Source of the DNA: a virus
DNA length: 50,106 bases
Strand: one strand, 5' to 3'
Virus record (IMG/VR): IMGVR_UViG_3300005860_000041
Location: 1 to 50,106 of that record
Position 1 is the stretch's first letter, and each line of letters opens with the position of its first letter. This document shows positions 5,576 through 12,742 of this stretch, piece after piece. The position numbers and the translations under genes are program-made. A model generated the notes under the pieces. It saw only the letters and a list, made by a program, of their open reading frames with translations. It had not been told where the DNA came from and did not search any database.

Positions 5576-5789
5576 CCTCATCACCCCTTTGGAAGGAACA
5601 CTGTCCATTCCACAGACACACAGTGCATGCCTGTTCTTCGCACTTGAGCCCGCACACCATCTGTGAGCCCTTCCCGTTATCTCGTAAGATGAAGTTGCAC
5701 CATAGTGGTATAGCAACCTCAGCATCCACCAATCTACCGCACACGCAACATTTTACGATGTGTCTTGCGATGCTTTCTACCACTTTCAT
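5556..5789 (-). CDS. Cys-rich small protein, probable metal binder
   Basis: A 77-residue protein from the ATG at 5789 after GGGGGTGATGAAGA. Nine Cys residues are visible: CCVC near residue 14, then Cys 31, CGLKC, CTVC and a final C. This fits one or two zinc or Fe-S sites. It overlaps both neighbours in the operon, and no family is recognised. The upstream overlap (56 bases) is long but has a good ribosome binding site. Confidence 0.65.
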   Translation of the reverse strand: MKVVESIARHIVKCCVCGRLVDAEVAIPLWCNFILRDNGKGSQMVCGLKCEEQACTVCLWNGQCSFQRGDEDEQREK

Positions 5790-5979
5790 TCTTCATCACC
5801 CCCTTAAAGAATGTGACTTTAAATGGAATAAACAGCCAACCTGCCACCTTTTTGAGTTCTCTCTCAGCAACAACTATATGGTCACCACATAGATAAAACA
5901 CATCATCGCCATACCGTATCTTTCCCACCGCTCTTTTCTTACATTTGCTATACATGCATCGGCGCATTCCTTTTATCAT
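5734..5979 (-). CDS. Small zinc-binding protein candidate
   Basis: An 81-residue protein; start at 5979 after GGGGGGTGA, or at 5967 after AAAAGGA. Ligands are CMYSKC near the N-terminus and CGDH about residue 31, a CxxxxC...CxxH arrangement. The C-terminus is highly basic (KHRKTHRKMLRVR), suggesting nucleic acid binding. It is the first gene of the operon ending at 5069. No common promoter motif is seen upstream, only the palindrome at 6003-6026. Confidence 0.65.
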   Translation of the reverse strand: MIKGMRRCMYSKCKKRAVGKIRYGDDVFYLCGDHIVVAERELKKVAGWLFIPFKVTFFKGVMKNESGRKHRKTHRKMLRVR

Positions 5980-6002
5980 TCACCCCCCTTTTGAGTTTTA
6001 CA

Positions 6003-6026
6003 GGGGACGGCTTTAAAGCCGTCCCC
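6003..6026. promoter_or_regulatory. 24-bp perfect palindrome
   Basis: GGGGACGGCTTTAAAGCCGTCCCC is perfectly self-complementary with no loop bases (in practice a TTAA loop). It lies between the Sak4-like gene end (6072) and the operon start (5979). It could be a terminator stem without a T-run, or an operator for a dimeric repressor overlapping the operon promoter. Confidence 0.6.
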
Positions 6027-6071
6027 CTGTGCGGGTAGCGAGACAGGTTGAGACGGCGGAGAGGATGGCTC

Positions 6072-7115
6072 TTATGTGCCATTAGGCGATGCTTTCTTCT
6101 TTAGCTCCTCTAAGAATGGGCGGAGCTTCTGTTTATAGAACTCTTGTGCCTTCCAAGGCTTATTTGATGCCACAATCTCCGCCCATTCCCTTCCGAGGCG
6201 CTCCAGCTCTTGGCGCTCCGGATCTGATACTTCTGGTGAGCTATAAATTTTTGTCATCAGCTTTACGACTGCTGCGATTGCTTCATTCTTCTTCGCAACA
6301 TCAGCGAGCTTTCTTTGTAGGAACTGCGGGAATGGTTCTTCTTCAACTGGTGCGTCAAGCACTCCTTCAATCAGTGCAACTGCGTCAGTGCTTGTTACCA
6401 CCGTTGGTGCTTCGTCAACTTCAACTGGGAGTTCTTGTGGTCTCTCTGTTGTTGCTAAGTTTAGCCGTTTTAGCAGTTCTTCTGCTTCTGCCGGGAACAC
6501 TGTGTTGTGTAGTGTTGGGATGCGTGCTCCAACATTGCCTGCTGCGGGCGAGAATGAGACTTGGTAAACTAACCTACCTTCCACAACCTGCACACTAATG
6601 TTACCTATCGCATCGCACTCTGCCAGAACAGCTCGCCCAGTCTTACCCGGCAGGTCCACAGTTGATGCACCAGCTTCCAATCCTGGCTTTACATGGATGA
6701 GGAACACAACGAGCTGGAAGCACTTTCGTAGTGCCCTAATCCAGTCGACGATACTGATACGTGCCAGCGCGAAGCCCTTGCCATACGCCGCCTTCTCAAT
6801 GTCTGTTCCAATTTGTGCTTCGACATAGTTTGACAGCAAATCGTAGGCGGCGTCAAGGGTGTCGATGACAATGCACGGATACTTACCACCAAACTCACTC
6901 GGTATCGCTAACAATTCCTCCCAAGTCTCAGGCTGAATGCCATCGACGTGGAAGGGAAGGAAGTCCGTCCCCTTTTCAATGTCCACAACCAGCCCACCAA
7001 GGGCGCGGGCAACTTTTGCACCAAATGTCGTCTTCCCGCCCTTTGGTGGTCCATAGACGGCGATGGTCGCATGCTTGATTGGCTGTTTCCCGAGCTTCTT
7101 CACTTGCAGGCTCAT
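6072..7115 (-). CDS. Sak4-like RecA-fold recombination ATPase
   Basis: A 347-residue protein; start at 7115 after GGAGGGGTGATGTGT. The Walker A motif GPPKGGKTTF lies at about residues 22-31 and a Walker B-like PCIVIDTLDAAY at about residues 80-91. FQLVVFLIHVKPG and GKTGRAVLAECDAIG resemble the AAA_24/Sak4 RecA-like core, where a basic sensor follows the beta-sheet. Family members bind ssDNA and promote phage single-strand annealing or homologous recombination, often with an SSB. The C-terminal 130 residues are acidic, then helical and basic, a poorly conserved extension. Promoter copy 8 precedes it. Transcription may end at the palindrome at 6003-6026. Confidence 0.8.
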   Translation of the reverse strand: MSLQVKKLGKQPIKHATIAVYGPPKGGKTTFGAKVARALGGLVVDIEKGTDFLPFHVDGIQPETWEELLAIPSEFGGKYPCIVIDTLDAAYDLLSNYVEAQIGTDIEKAAYGKGFALARISIVDWIRALRKCFQLVVFLIHVKPGLEAGASTVDLPGKTGRAVLAECDAIGNISVQVVEGRLVYQVSFSPAAGNVGARIPTLHNTVFPAEAEELLKRLNLATTERPQELPVEVDEAPTVVTSTDAVALIEGVLDAPVEEEPFPQFLQRKLADVAKKNEAIAAVVKLMTKIYSSPEVSDPERQELERLGREWAEIVASNKPWKAQEFYKQKLRPFLEELKKKASPNGT

Positions 7116-7158
7116 ACACATCACCCCTCCTTGTGATGTAGGTTTGGGCGTTCACCCT

Positions 7159-7181
7159 ATATATAATACCTGCTCATAAAA
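7159..7181 (-). promoter_or_regulatory. Compact promoter-like motif, copy 8
   Basis: The minus strand reads TTTTATGAGCAGGTATTATA then TAT, upstream of the Sak4-like gene. Confidence 0.7.
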
Positions 7182-7195
7182 GATTGGGCACCCGG

Positions 7196-7504
7196 TCACT
7201 CTGTGACTATGACATAGTATGAGCCAGTGTCCTCGTCATAGATTGGCTCTTTTGGTTGCGGTGCAGATGTAACGAGAGTGACAGTCCACTCAATTTCCCA
7301 TACACCGCACTTAGAGCAGTAGTTCTGTGTCTTTTGCACTTGCACGGCAATGATGACTGGCTTGTGCTTTTTCACATACAGTGCAACTTCGTTTAGCAAT
7401 ACCGAAAAAGCTTCATCTTGGTCTTCAACGAACGGCTTGCTCTTAATGCTGAATGTCTTGGTGATGCTAAGTGCCGCACCACGCGTTATCTTATGCGTCT
7501 TCAT
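7196..7504 (-). CDS. Hypothetical protein, 102 residues
   Basis: The start at 7504 follows GGAGGGTGATGGGA; upstream in-frame codons belong to the neighbouring gene. It has a beta-rich look with one CSKCG knuckle (about residue 62) and an acidic C-terminus (YDEDTGSYYVIVTE). It overlaps the upstream gene by 14 bases. It is the last gene of the operon starting at 9949; a small GTCAC/GTGAC hairpin overlaps the stop. The function is unknown. Confidence 0.7.
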   Translation of the reverse strand: MKTHKITRGAALSITKTFSIKSKPFVEDQDEAFSVLLNEVALYVKKHKPVIIAVQVQKTQNYCSKCGVWEIEWTVTLVTSAPQPKEPIYDEDTGSYYVIVTE

Positions 7505-7739
7505 TCCCATCACCCTCCCTATTAGGTATCCCAAGGAAATGAATGATGTTTTTAATCGCTTCCTCAAGCCTTGATGTTAATTTACCTTCACAATCTTTAT
7601 AGGCGAAATACAAATCCAATGCCAAAGCTTCCCATTCCATCACCTCTTCTTCGAGTGTTGCGTTTGCACTTGCGAGCGCTTCGAGGTGTTCTTCAAGCTC
7701 TTCAAGGCGCTTTTTAAGTGTGTGCTTCTTTTGCGTCAT
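7491..7739 (-). CDS. Small coiled-coil protein
   Basis: An 82-residue protein; start at 7739 after GGAGGGTGATGCTCT. The first 45 residues form an acidic coiled coil (KKRLEELEEHLEALASANAT, then LEEEVMEWEAL). It shares an ATGA-type overlap with the upstream gene, so it is translationally coupled. It could be an oligomerisation partner of the replication-like protein encoded upstream; that is inference from position only. Confidence 0.75.
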   Translation of the reverse strand: MTQKKHTLKKRLEELEEHLEALASANATLEEEVMEWEALALDLYFAYKDCEGKLTSRLEEAIKNIIHFLGIPNREGDGNEDA

Positions 7740-8821
7740 AGAGCATCACCCTCCTGTTGTAGTTTTTCCAGCCAGCACCGAGCTTCGATTTTACGAAGCT
7801 CAGTGAAGCACTGGTTGCACACTTTTTTGCCCATGTAAGCAATGCATTCTCGGTATGCCATTGGCGGGTTAGGTAGGGCATACCGAGAAAGCTCAAAGAC
7901 GCGACATATTTCAACGACACCACAGCGAGTGCATTGTTCCTTCCTTTGTGGCTCTGTCTTTTCCTCTAAGAGCTGTATCTTCTCACGCACCCTCTTAATT
8001 GTCTCCTTCAATGCCTCTTTGTCAGTCTTAGCCCTCTTTACCTTCTCCGTCCTAATTGCTTTTAGAGATGGCATGTTTTTAATTGCAAGTTTCGCACATG
8101 TTTTCATGACAGTTGTGGGTGTATTACGACAATTAGGTGACACTACATCAAGTGCTTGCTTGATGAAGTAGAAAATCTCTTCAGCATAGAAGCCCTTCTT
8201 TCGTAGCATTCTCCATATACCCCAGCAAATGGAAAATTCTTTGTGTGTCAGCTTTTTCCCTGCAATTTCTACCAACTCCCTGTAAAGAAGCCTCCTCTCG
8301 TCTAAAAGAATAAGACCTTCTTTGCGCGTGCTGTTCGCACGCACTCTGTTAGAGTTAGAACCTTCTTTATCATCTACAGAACTACTTCTATGGAACGGAT
8401 TAAACTTCTTACACAAAATATGTAGTGTCAGGGGGTGAACCCTGAAAAACTTGATGAGCTTTAGAAGGTCTGAGTAGGTCAAGGTCTGTCCTGACACAAG
8501 TGCCTCCGCTACTGCTTCTCCTAATTGGCTCAAAGTAACACCAATGGTGTTAGTCGCTCCATCATAAACATATTGCACCGTCAAATAGGCAAGCCTTGCC
8601 CTGTATCGTGGATTGCGCCCAAGAAGACGACGCACTGTCTCCATATGCAACCCAGTGCGCCTCGCTATCTCCCTAATTGATAAAGGAACACGCAAGTAAC
8701 CACCACCACATTCATATGTGCTTTCCCATAAAACCTTCAGTATCTTGACAACTCGCCCGTCTTTGAGATACCACTCAAGACGACGTGCACACCATTTTGG
8801 AAAATTAATCCACTTGCTCAC
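7736..8821 (-). CDS. Replication-initiator-like protein with helix-turn-helix and C-terminal Cys cluster
   Basis: A 361-residue protein. It probably starts with GTG at 8821 after GGAGTGTGATGTTAA, overlapping the nuclease gene by 17 bases. Residues about 45-70 (LSIREIARRTGLHMETVRRL) form a clear helix-turn-helix. The middle is basic with a helical DnaD/replication-initiator-like feel (HKEFSICWGIWRMLRKKGFYAEE), but this is not proven. Two late pairs, CTRCG (about 295) and CNQC (about 333), may make a zinc site. It is placed between a Hjc-like nuclease and a coiled-coil protein, next to the Sak4-like gene, which fits DNA replication or recombination. It could alternatively be a transcription regulator. 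Confidence 0.6.
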   Translation of the reverse strand: MSKWINFPKWCARRLEWYLKDGRVVKILKVLWESTYECGGGYLRVPLSIREIARRTGLHMETVRRLLGRNPRYRARLAYLTVQYVYDGATNTIGVTLSQLGEAVAEALVSGQTLTYSDLLKLIKFFRVHPLTLHILCKKFNPFHRSSSVDDKEGSNSNRVRANSTRKEGLILLDERRLLYRELVEIAGKKLTHKEFSICWGIWRMLRKKGFYAEEIFYFIKQALDVVSPNCRNTPTTVMKTCAKLAIKNMPSLKAIRTEKVKRAKTDKEALKETIKRVREKIQLLEEKTEPQRKEQCTRCGVVEICRVFELSRYALPNPPMAYRECIAYMGKKVCNQCFTELRKIEARCWLEKLQQEGDAL

Positions 8822-9089
8822 TTAACATCACACTCCTTTTACCGTGTTTGTCAAGATAGAATACCATCTTTCTCACACATCTTGGCGACACTACTTGTGA
8901 TAGCTCACGAGCCTTTCGCTTCTTGTCTTTCTTAGTGCAACATTGTATCAGAACAACTTCACTTTCATTAATGGCAACAATGTCAACGGGTGTATGGCTT
9001 CCTGAAGAACGAATAACAAAGTAGCCCTCCCTTTCAAGCAACTCCTTCACTCTATACTCCAGCCTTCGTCCCTTTTGATACCTTGTCAT
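8805..9089 (-). CDS. Hjc-like PD-(D/E)XK nuclease (Holliday junction resolvase family)
   Basis: A 94-residue protein; start at 9089 after GTGAGGACG. The pattern KGRRLEYRVKELLEREGY, FVIRSSGSHTPVDIVAI and EVVLIQCCTKK follows archaeal and phage Hjc: N-terminal Glu, RSSGS, the Asp of VDI, then ExK. Here the ExK triad reads Q-C-C followed by TKK, so the usual catalytic Glu is Gln and the Lys is shifted. Some PD-(D/E)XK enzymes use QxK, so activity is possible but uncertain. The likely role is resolving branched DNA before packaging. The length is shorter than typical Hjc (about 120-140). Confidence 0.7.
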   Translation of the reverse strand: MTRYQKGRRLEYRVKELLEREGYFVIRSSGSHTPVDIVAINESEVVLIQCCTKKDKKRKARELSQVVSPRCVRKMVFYLDKHGKRSVMLSEQVD

Positions 9090-9507
9090 CGTCCTCACTC
9101 CCCTCATCTATAAGCTTCGTAAGGAAATCTAAACCCCATATGAGCGATGTTGTCCACATTGTTGAAAAACGGAGTATGTTCGTAACTTCATCTTGTGAAG
9201 TGTAAGGCGACAGTCGTTCTTTTGTGACCTTGCCAGCAAGCCTTGTTGCGGCGCATAAAATGTCGTTTATTGATATCAGCTCTATGGGCAGTTGCTTTTC
9301 TTTGGTTGTCTCTTCGATGCTTCGTGCAAGCCAAAACGCTATGTTGTAAATGGCAGCACTTAGCACAAGTATTAAATCGTCAGGGTCACTTAAGTCAAAC
9401 GGAAGCTCTGTGTTTTCGTCAGTCTTTTCCAATACCTTGTTGAGTAAGAACCCGACACGCATGATAATATCACGCGCCTTGGTCGTCTTTCTCTCGTTGT
9501 TGTTCAT
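9052..9507 (-). CDS. Hypothetical helical protein, 151 residues
   Basis: The start at 9507 follows GAGAGGTGATGCAAG. It appears all-alpha, with an acidic middle and C-terminus (EGSEDDDKVSKGTKAGV). It overlaps both the upstream gene (38 bases) and the nuclease gene start (38 bases). No family is recognised; position suggests a replication or recombination accessory protein. Confidence 0.75.
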   Translation of the reverse strand: MNNNERKTTKARDIIMRVGFLLNKVLEKTDENTELPFDLSDPDDLILVLSAAIYNIAFWLARSIEETTKEKQLPIELISINDILCAATRLAGKVTKERLSPYTSQDEVTNILRFSTMWTTSLIWGLDFLTKLIDEGSEDDDKVSKGTKAGV

Positions 9508-9949
9508 CTTGCATCACCTCTCTTAGTATGTGTTCAATAACTTCTTTATCAAGTAAGCCAATAATTACTTTGGCAAGGTTCTTGGCTTGCTTGTTAGCTT
9601 CCACTTCTTCTTTTGCATTGCAAATGAAATTATACAGTGCTTGCATAACTAACAGCCTCATAGACACTGGTAACCTCTCAAGTGAATAGTAGCGTTGTTG
9701 CCCGTAAGTTGTATGGTAAACATACATGCTTAAGAACACATTTTTGTTCACACCACATAGGCAAAAGTCAATGTGAAGTTCAATATCGGGTGTGACTTGA
9801 ATTGTTATTTGGTAAGTGTCTTTGAGGCGCTTTTCAATTGAAGCGAGGATGCGCTCTTTTATCTCACTGATGCTCTTTACCCATTCATAATCATAGTCTG
9901 GGTAAAGCTTCTTCAGCATTGCATCGTAAACACTCTCAGGTGCGTTCAT
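9470..9949 (-). CDS. Hypothetical protein, first gene of the replication-type operon
   Basis: A 159-residue protein; start at 9949 after GGGGGGTGATGAAATC. The N-terminal half is mixed alpha/beta with aromatic residues; the C-terminal half is helical and charged (AKEEVEANKQAKNLAKVIIG). No recognised domain. It is the first gene behind promoter copy 9 and heads six overlapping genes running to 7196. Confidence 0.75.
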   Translation of the reverse strand: MNAPESVYDAMLKKLYPDYDYEWVKSISEIKERILASIEKRLKDTYQITIQVTPDIELHIDFCLCGVNKNVFLSMYVYHTTYGQQRYYSLERLPVSMRLLVMQALYNFICNAKEEVEANKQAKNLAKVIIGLLDKEVIEHILREVMQDEQQREKDDQGA

Positions 9950-9965
9950 GATTTCATCACCCCCC

Positions 9966-9990
9966 ATTATTAATACACTCTCATAAAAAA
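9966..9990 (-). promoter_or_regulatory. Compact promoter-like motif, copy 9
   Basis: The minus strand reads TTTTTTATGAGAGTGTATTA then ATAATG. It lies between the late-operon terminator at 9998-10015 and the gene starting at 9949. Confidence 0.65.
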
Positions 9991-9997
9991 TTGGTCG

Positions 9998-10015
9998 GCA
10001 AGCTGGTTAGCTTGC
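9998..10015 (-). terminator. Terminator at the end of the late operon
   Basis: A 7-bp perfect stem GCAAGCT/AGCTTGC with a 4-nt loop overlaps the stop codon of the metallophosphoesterase gene. On the minus strand it is followed by CGACCAA and six T, which merge with promoter copy 9. Confidence 0.65.
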
Positions 10016-10810
10016 TACATCAATATCAAACTTGAATGTGGTGGCATGCCTTTCTGACACACCAAACAACCACCACTTATTTGACGATAATAAGCCAAGC
10101 GTCATCATCGGATATAAATCGTCCGTCACAAGCGTCCCGTTCAAAAATATGTCTATGCCATTTAACCGCGTGTATCCACAACTGTGAAAATGACCAAAAC
10201 ATGCCACACGCCAATCATCCCTTACACTTTGTGCCCACTTCAGCACTTTTGTGATTATCCCATACCAAGGAACTTGTGCATACATCCTAATATAATGCCC
10301 GTGATAAAGTAATAACCCATGCCCCTTTACCTTATGCACCATCAAAAAATCATCACGCTCATTTATCACAAACCTTGTCTTGGGCAACATAGCCTTCATG
10401 AGCTTGTATGTTGCAATGTCCCAGTTGGCTGCCTCATGTGCCCTTTTGCCAGCACGCCCGTGATTACCTGCTACACCAACAAAGGTAACATTCCTAAAAT
10501 GCCCATGGGCACGCTTTATCTGCGTGGCAATGATGTCAGCTGCAACTTCCGCTTGCAGAAGAACATTCGTGATGGCTTGATGATGTGGTTGCGTGGCGTA
10601 AATCTCTGTGCCATCATTAATATCTCCAAGCGACGCCACCACTAACTCATCAAAGATATAACCACTGCCAAGCAACTCCTTGATGCGCAATATTTTGTCC
10701 ATCCACCGCTCCATCATCTTGCGCGCTCTCTCAATGTTGAACGACAGCGTGAGTTTACCGATGTGCATGTCGCTGATTAATGCAACGAGTGTCTCTTTTG
10801 ACTTCTTCAC
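10007..10810 (-). CDS. Calcineurin-like metallophosphoesterase
   Basis: A 267-residue protein starting at 10810, overlapping the upstream amidase gene by 4 bases (ATGA). All metallophosphatase blocks are visible: DMHIGK (about 14), GDINDG (about 62), GNHGR (about 114), YHGHY (about 168) and GHFHS (about 207), giving the two-metal site. Such enzymes hydrolyse phosphodiesters or phosphomonoesters (SbcD, nucleotidase and Ser/Thr phosphatase types). The sequence is closest in style to small phage phosphoesterases. The substrate is unknown; its location after lysis and ATP-grasp genes gives no strong hint. Confidence 0.9.
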   Translation of the reverse strand: MKKSKETLVALISDMHIGKLTLSFNIERARKMMERWMDKILRIKELLGSGYIFDELVVASLGDINDGTEIYATQPHHQAITNVLLQAEVAADIIATQIKRAHGHFRNVTFVGVAGNHGRAGKRAHEAANWDIATYKLMKAMLPKTRFVINERDDFLMVHKVKGHGLLLYHGHYIRMYAQVPWYGIITKVLKWAQSVRDDWRVACFGHFHSCGYTRLNGIDIFLNGTLVTDDLYPMMTLGLLSSNKWWLFGVSERHATTFKFDIDVAS

Positions 10811-11298
10811 TTGATGCCCTCCTCTCTACACACAACCTTAGCAAACATTTTCCAAAAACGTAAGTAGGGAAAATCAACGGGGTCTTGCTTGCCTGCAATG
10901 CTAATGTCTTTGTGTGCGGTGATTGTGGAAATCGGCGTTGGATTGTTCTTCATGATTTGCCATATGAGCCACGCAAGCGCTTCCAATTGTTTGTCTGGAT
11001 AATCACGCGCACCTTCGTAACTCTCAATCTCAATGCCAATTGAAATGTTGTTCACTTGATTGCATACACCAAGCCTGCTCTTACCCGCATGCCACGCCTT
11101 TCTTGTCGTGGGAACGAGCTTGTAAATTGTCCCATCTCGTGCAACTAAATAATGAGCACTAACTTTACTCTCGGGGTTCGTCAACCACGATAATGCGGAT
11201 TTTGCATTGCCTTCTGTAGTGTGAAGAACTATCACATTCGTAACACTACCAAGTAACCTTTCACTTTGATTTGGTGATGGCTTTTCAATCACTTTCAT
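10807..11298 (-). CDS. N-acetylmuramoyl-L-alanine amidase (endolysin, Amidase_2 type)
   Basis: A 163-residue protein; start at 11298 after GAGGGTGAGAGTG. VLHTTEGN, SAHYLVARDGTIYKLV, AWHAGKSR, IGIEIES and ITAHKDIS define the zinc amidase_2/PGRP fold. The metal ligands would be the first His (HTT), the later His (AHKD) and the Asp in KQDPVDF, the place of the usual Cys or Asp. It cleaves the bond between muramic acid and the peptide stem. No signal peptide is present, so a holin is needed; a holin candidate lies on the other strand at 47397-47684. No separate cell-wall-binding domain: this is a single-domain lysin. Confidence 0.92.
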   Translation of the reverse strand: MKVIEKPSPNQSERLLGSVTNVIVLHTTEGNAKSALSWLTNPESKVSAHYLVARDGTIYKLVPTTRKAWHAGKSRLGVCNQVNNISIGIEIESYEGARDYPDKQLEALAWLIWQIMKNNPTPISTITAHKDISIAGKQDPVDFPYLRFWKMFAKVVCREEGIK

Positions 11299-12742
11299 CA
11301 CTCTCACCCTCTTCATCTCCAAATGTTAACCTGTCCACTTTTATTATGCCACGTGATGTTCGCATTTGTCTAACCCCTTTCAAGTCTTTCTTTGTAGCCT
11401 CTTCGGGCTCCGGTTCTTCACTATACCCTGGTGCTGTAATTATACCACGCGATGCAAGGTTCGGTATGACTTTCTCTGCGCGCTCTGTTGCATCTTCTGC
11501 TCTGTAGTAAATATCACTATCACATTTTATCTTCTGTGCAACCTCAAGTGCTTTATCTCTTGCTTCAGCTATTGTTTCACCAAACGATGCCACTTCGCAA
11601 ATGATTGCATCTGTGCCTGCACAACGAAGCTCACCATTCTTGATGTAAACATCCATCGGAAAGATTTCTACATCCTCAGGTGTGTCTGGAAATTCAACAT
11701 ACACATCTTTGGCAAACACTTCATAGAGCTTCTCAACCTCTTGTGAAACCGCTTCACTACCCTCAAGTGGATACGGCGGTATGGACACTCTAATTGCAAA
11801 CCCATAACCCTTCCTTAAGTTCATCACAACTTCTTCTCCAGCTGCAGCTTTGTAAAGCACCTCACCAAATTCTTGTGTGCGCCCCATCAACATGAGTAAA
11901 CAAAAGATTGCATTGTAACCAAACCTACTACCACACCATTCAAGGAAGAACGGATTGCCACCCCTGTGGCTCACTATTGTGTTTGCATCCCACGCACCAC
12001 TTTCATTCGCAGCTGCAAGCATCGGCGCAATCTTCTTATGCGTCTCTTGAACAAGTAGGTCGTCTGGTCCTGCAGCAAACACAATTGAAGTTTGACAACC
12101 TGTGTTCGGTCCTAAATCACCAGGTGCAAACTTCTTCGTCTCAACTGTGTAGTTGATTGAACCAGGTATTGGCTTGCCATTTGAATACCACACTTCCGTG
12201 CTTATTTCGTGCCCCGGAACAAAGTCTTGCACAATGAATGACTTAGCATCAACCAAGTAACCCGCCTCTTGTTGCCTCATAAGCCATCGTGCTGCAGCCT
12301 CTGGATTTTGTGCCACATATGATGACGCACACGCAACCCTACCTGAAAGCTTAATGACAACCTTCCTGTTATGCTTGATGATGTAATCTACTGCCTCGTT
12401 CACATCTTTAAATACACGCGTGTATGGAACACGAATGCCCGACGCTAATGCCATCGCTAACCCAAAATGCCTATCCTCTTCCGCTCTATCACCAAGCGCT
12501 GTGCCGTTGAAAACCTTCTTCCCAGACTTACGAAGGTCTTCCATCACCTTGGATAAACCAGTCTCATCACTAAAATACACATCAAAGTCGTCAGGCACCT
12601 TGTCAAACTTCGGCACTAAACCATCATACAAATGCTTGCACGACCTTGACATTATGACAGCTGCAATTTGATGCCCCTCGTCCCTTAAGCGCAAAAGTAA
12701 TGGTAATCCTGGACCACTCTTTGTGATGAGACAAAACTTCAT
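11285..12742 (-). CDS. PurD-like ATP-grasp ligase
   Basis: A 485-residue protein starting at 12742, overlapping the giant gene by 4 bases. It resembles phosphoribosylamine-glycine ligase (GARS, about 420-430 residues): RKVVIKLSG as nucleotide-binding lysine strand, FIVQDFVPGHEISTEVW, GPNTGCQ and a C-terminal GFAIRVSIPPYPLEGS block. The N-terminus (MKFCLITKSGPGLPLLL) lacks the GxGGREHA signature of true PurD, and the C-terminus has an extra charged tail (about 60 residues). It probably forms an acyl-phosphate and ligates an amine, but the substrates are unknown. It is co-transcribed with virion and lysis genes, so modification of a virion protein, wall component or nucleotide is more likely than general purine synthesis. 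Confidence 0.7.
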   Translation of the reverse strand: MKFCLITKSGPGLPLLLRLRDEGHQIAAVIMSRSCKHLYDGLVPKFDKVPDDFDVYFSDETGLSKVMEDLRKSGKKVFNGTALGDRAEEDRHFGLAMALASGIRVPYTRVFKDVNEAVDYIIKHNRKVVIKLSGRVACASSYVAQNPEAAARWLMRQQEAGYLVDAKSFIVQDFVPGHEISTEVWYSNGKPIPGSINYTVETKKFAPGDLGPNTGCQTSIVFAAGPDDLLVQETHKKIAPMLAAANESGAWDANTIVSHRGGNPFFLEWCGSRFGYNAIFCLLMLMGRTQEFGEVLYKAAAGEEVVMNLRKGYGFAIRVSIPPYPLEGSEAVSQEVEKLYEVFAKDVYVEFPDTPEDVEIFPMDVYIKNGELRCAGTDAIICEVASFGETIAEARDKALEVAQKIKCDSDIYYRAEDATERAEKVIPNLASRGIITAPGYSEEPEPEEATKKDLKGVRQMRTSRGIIKVDRLTFGDEEGESDESD

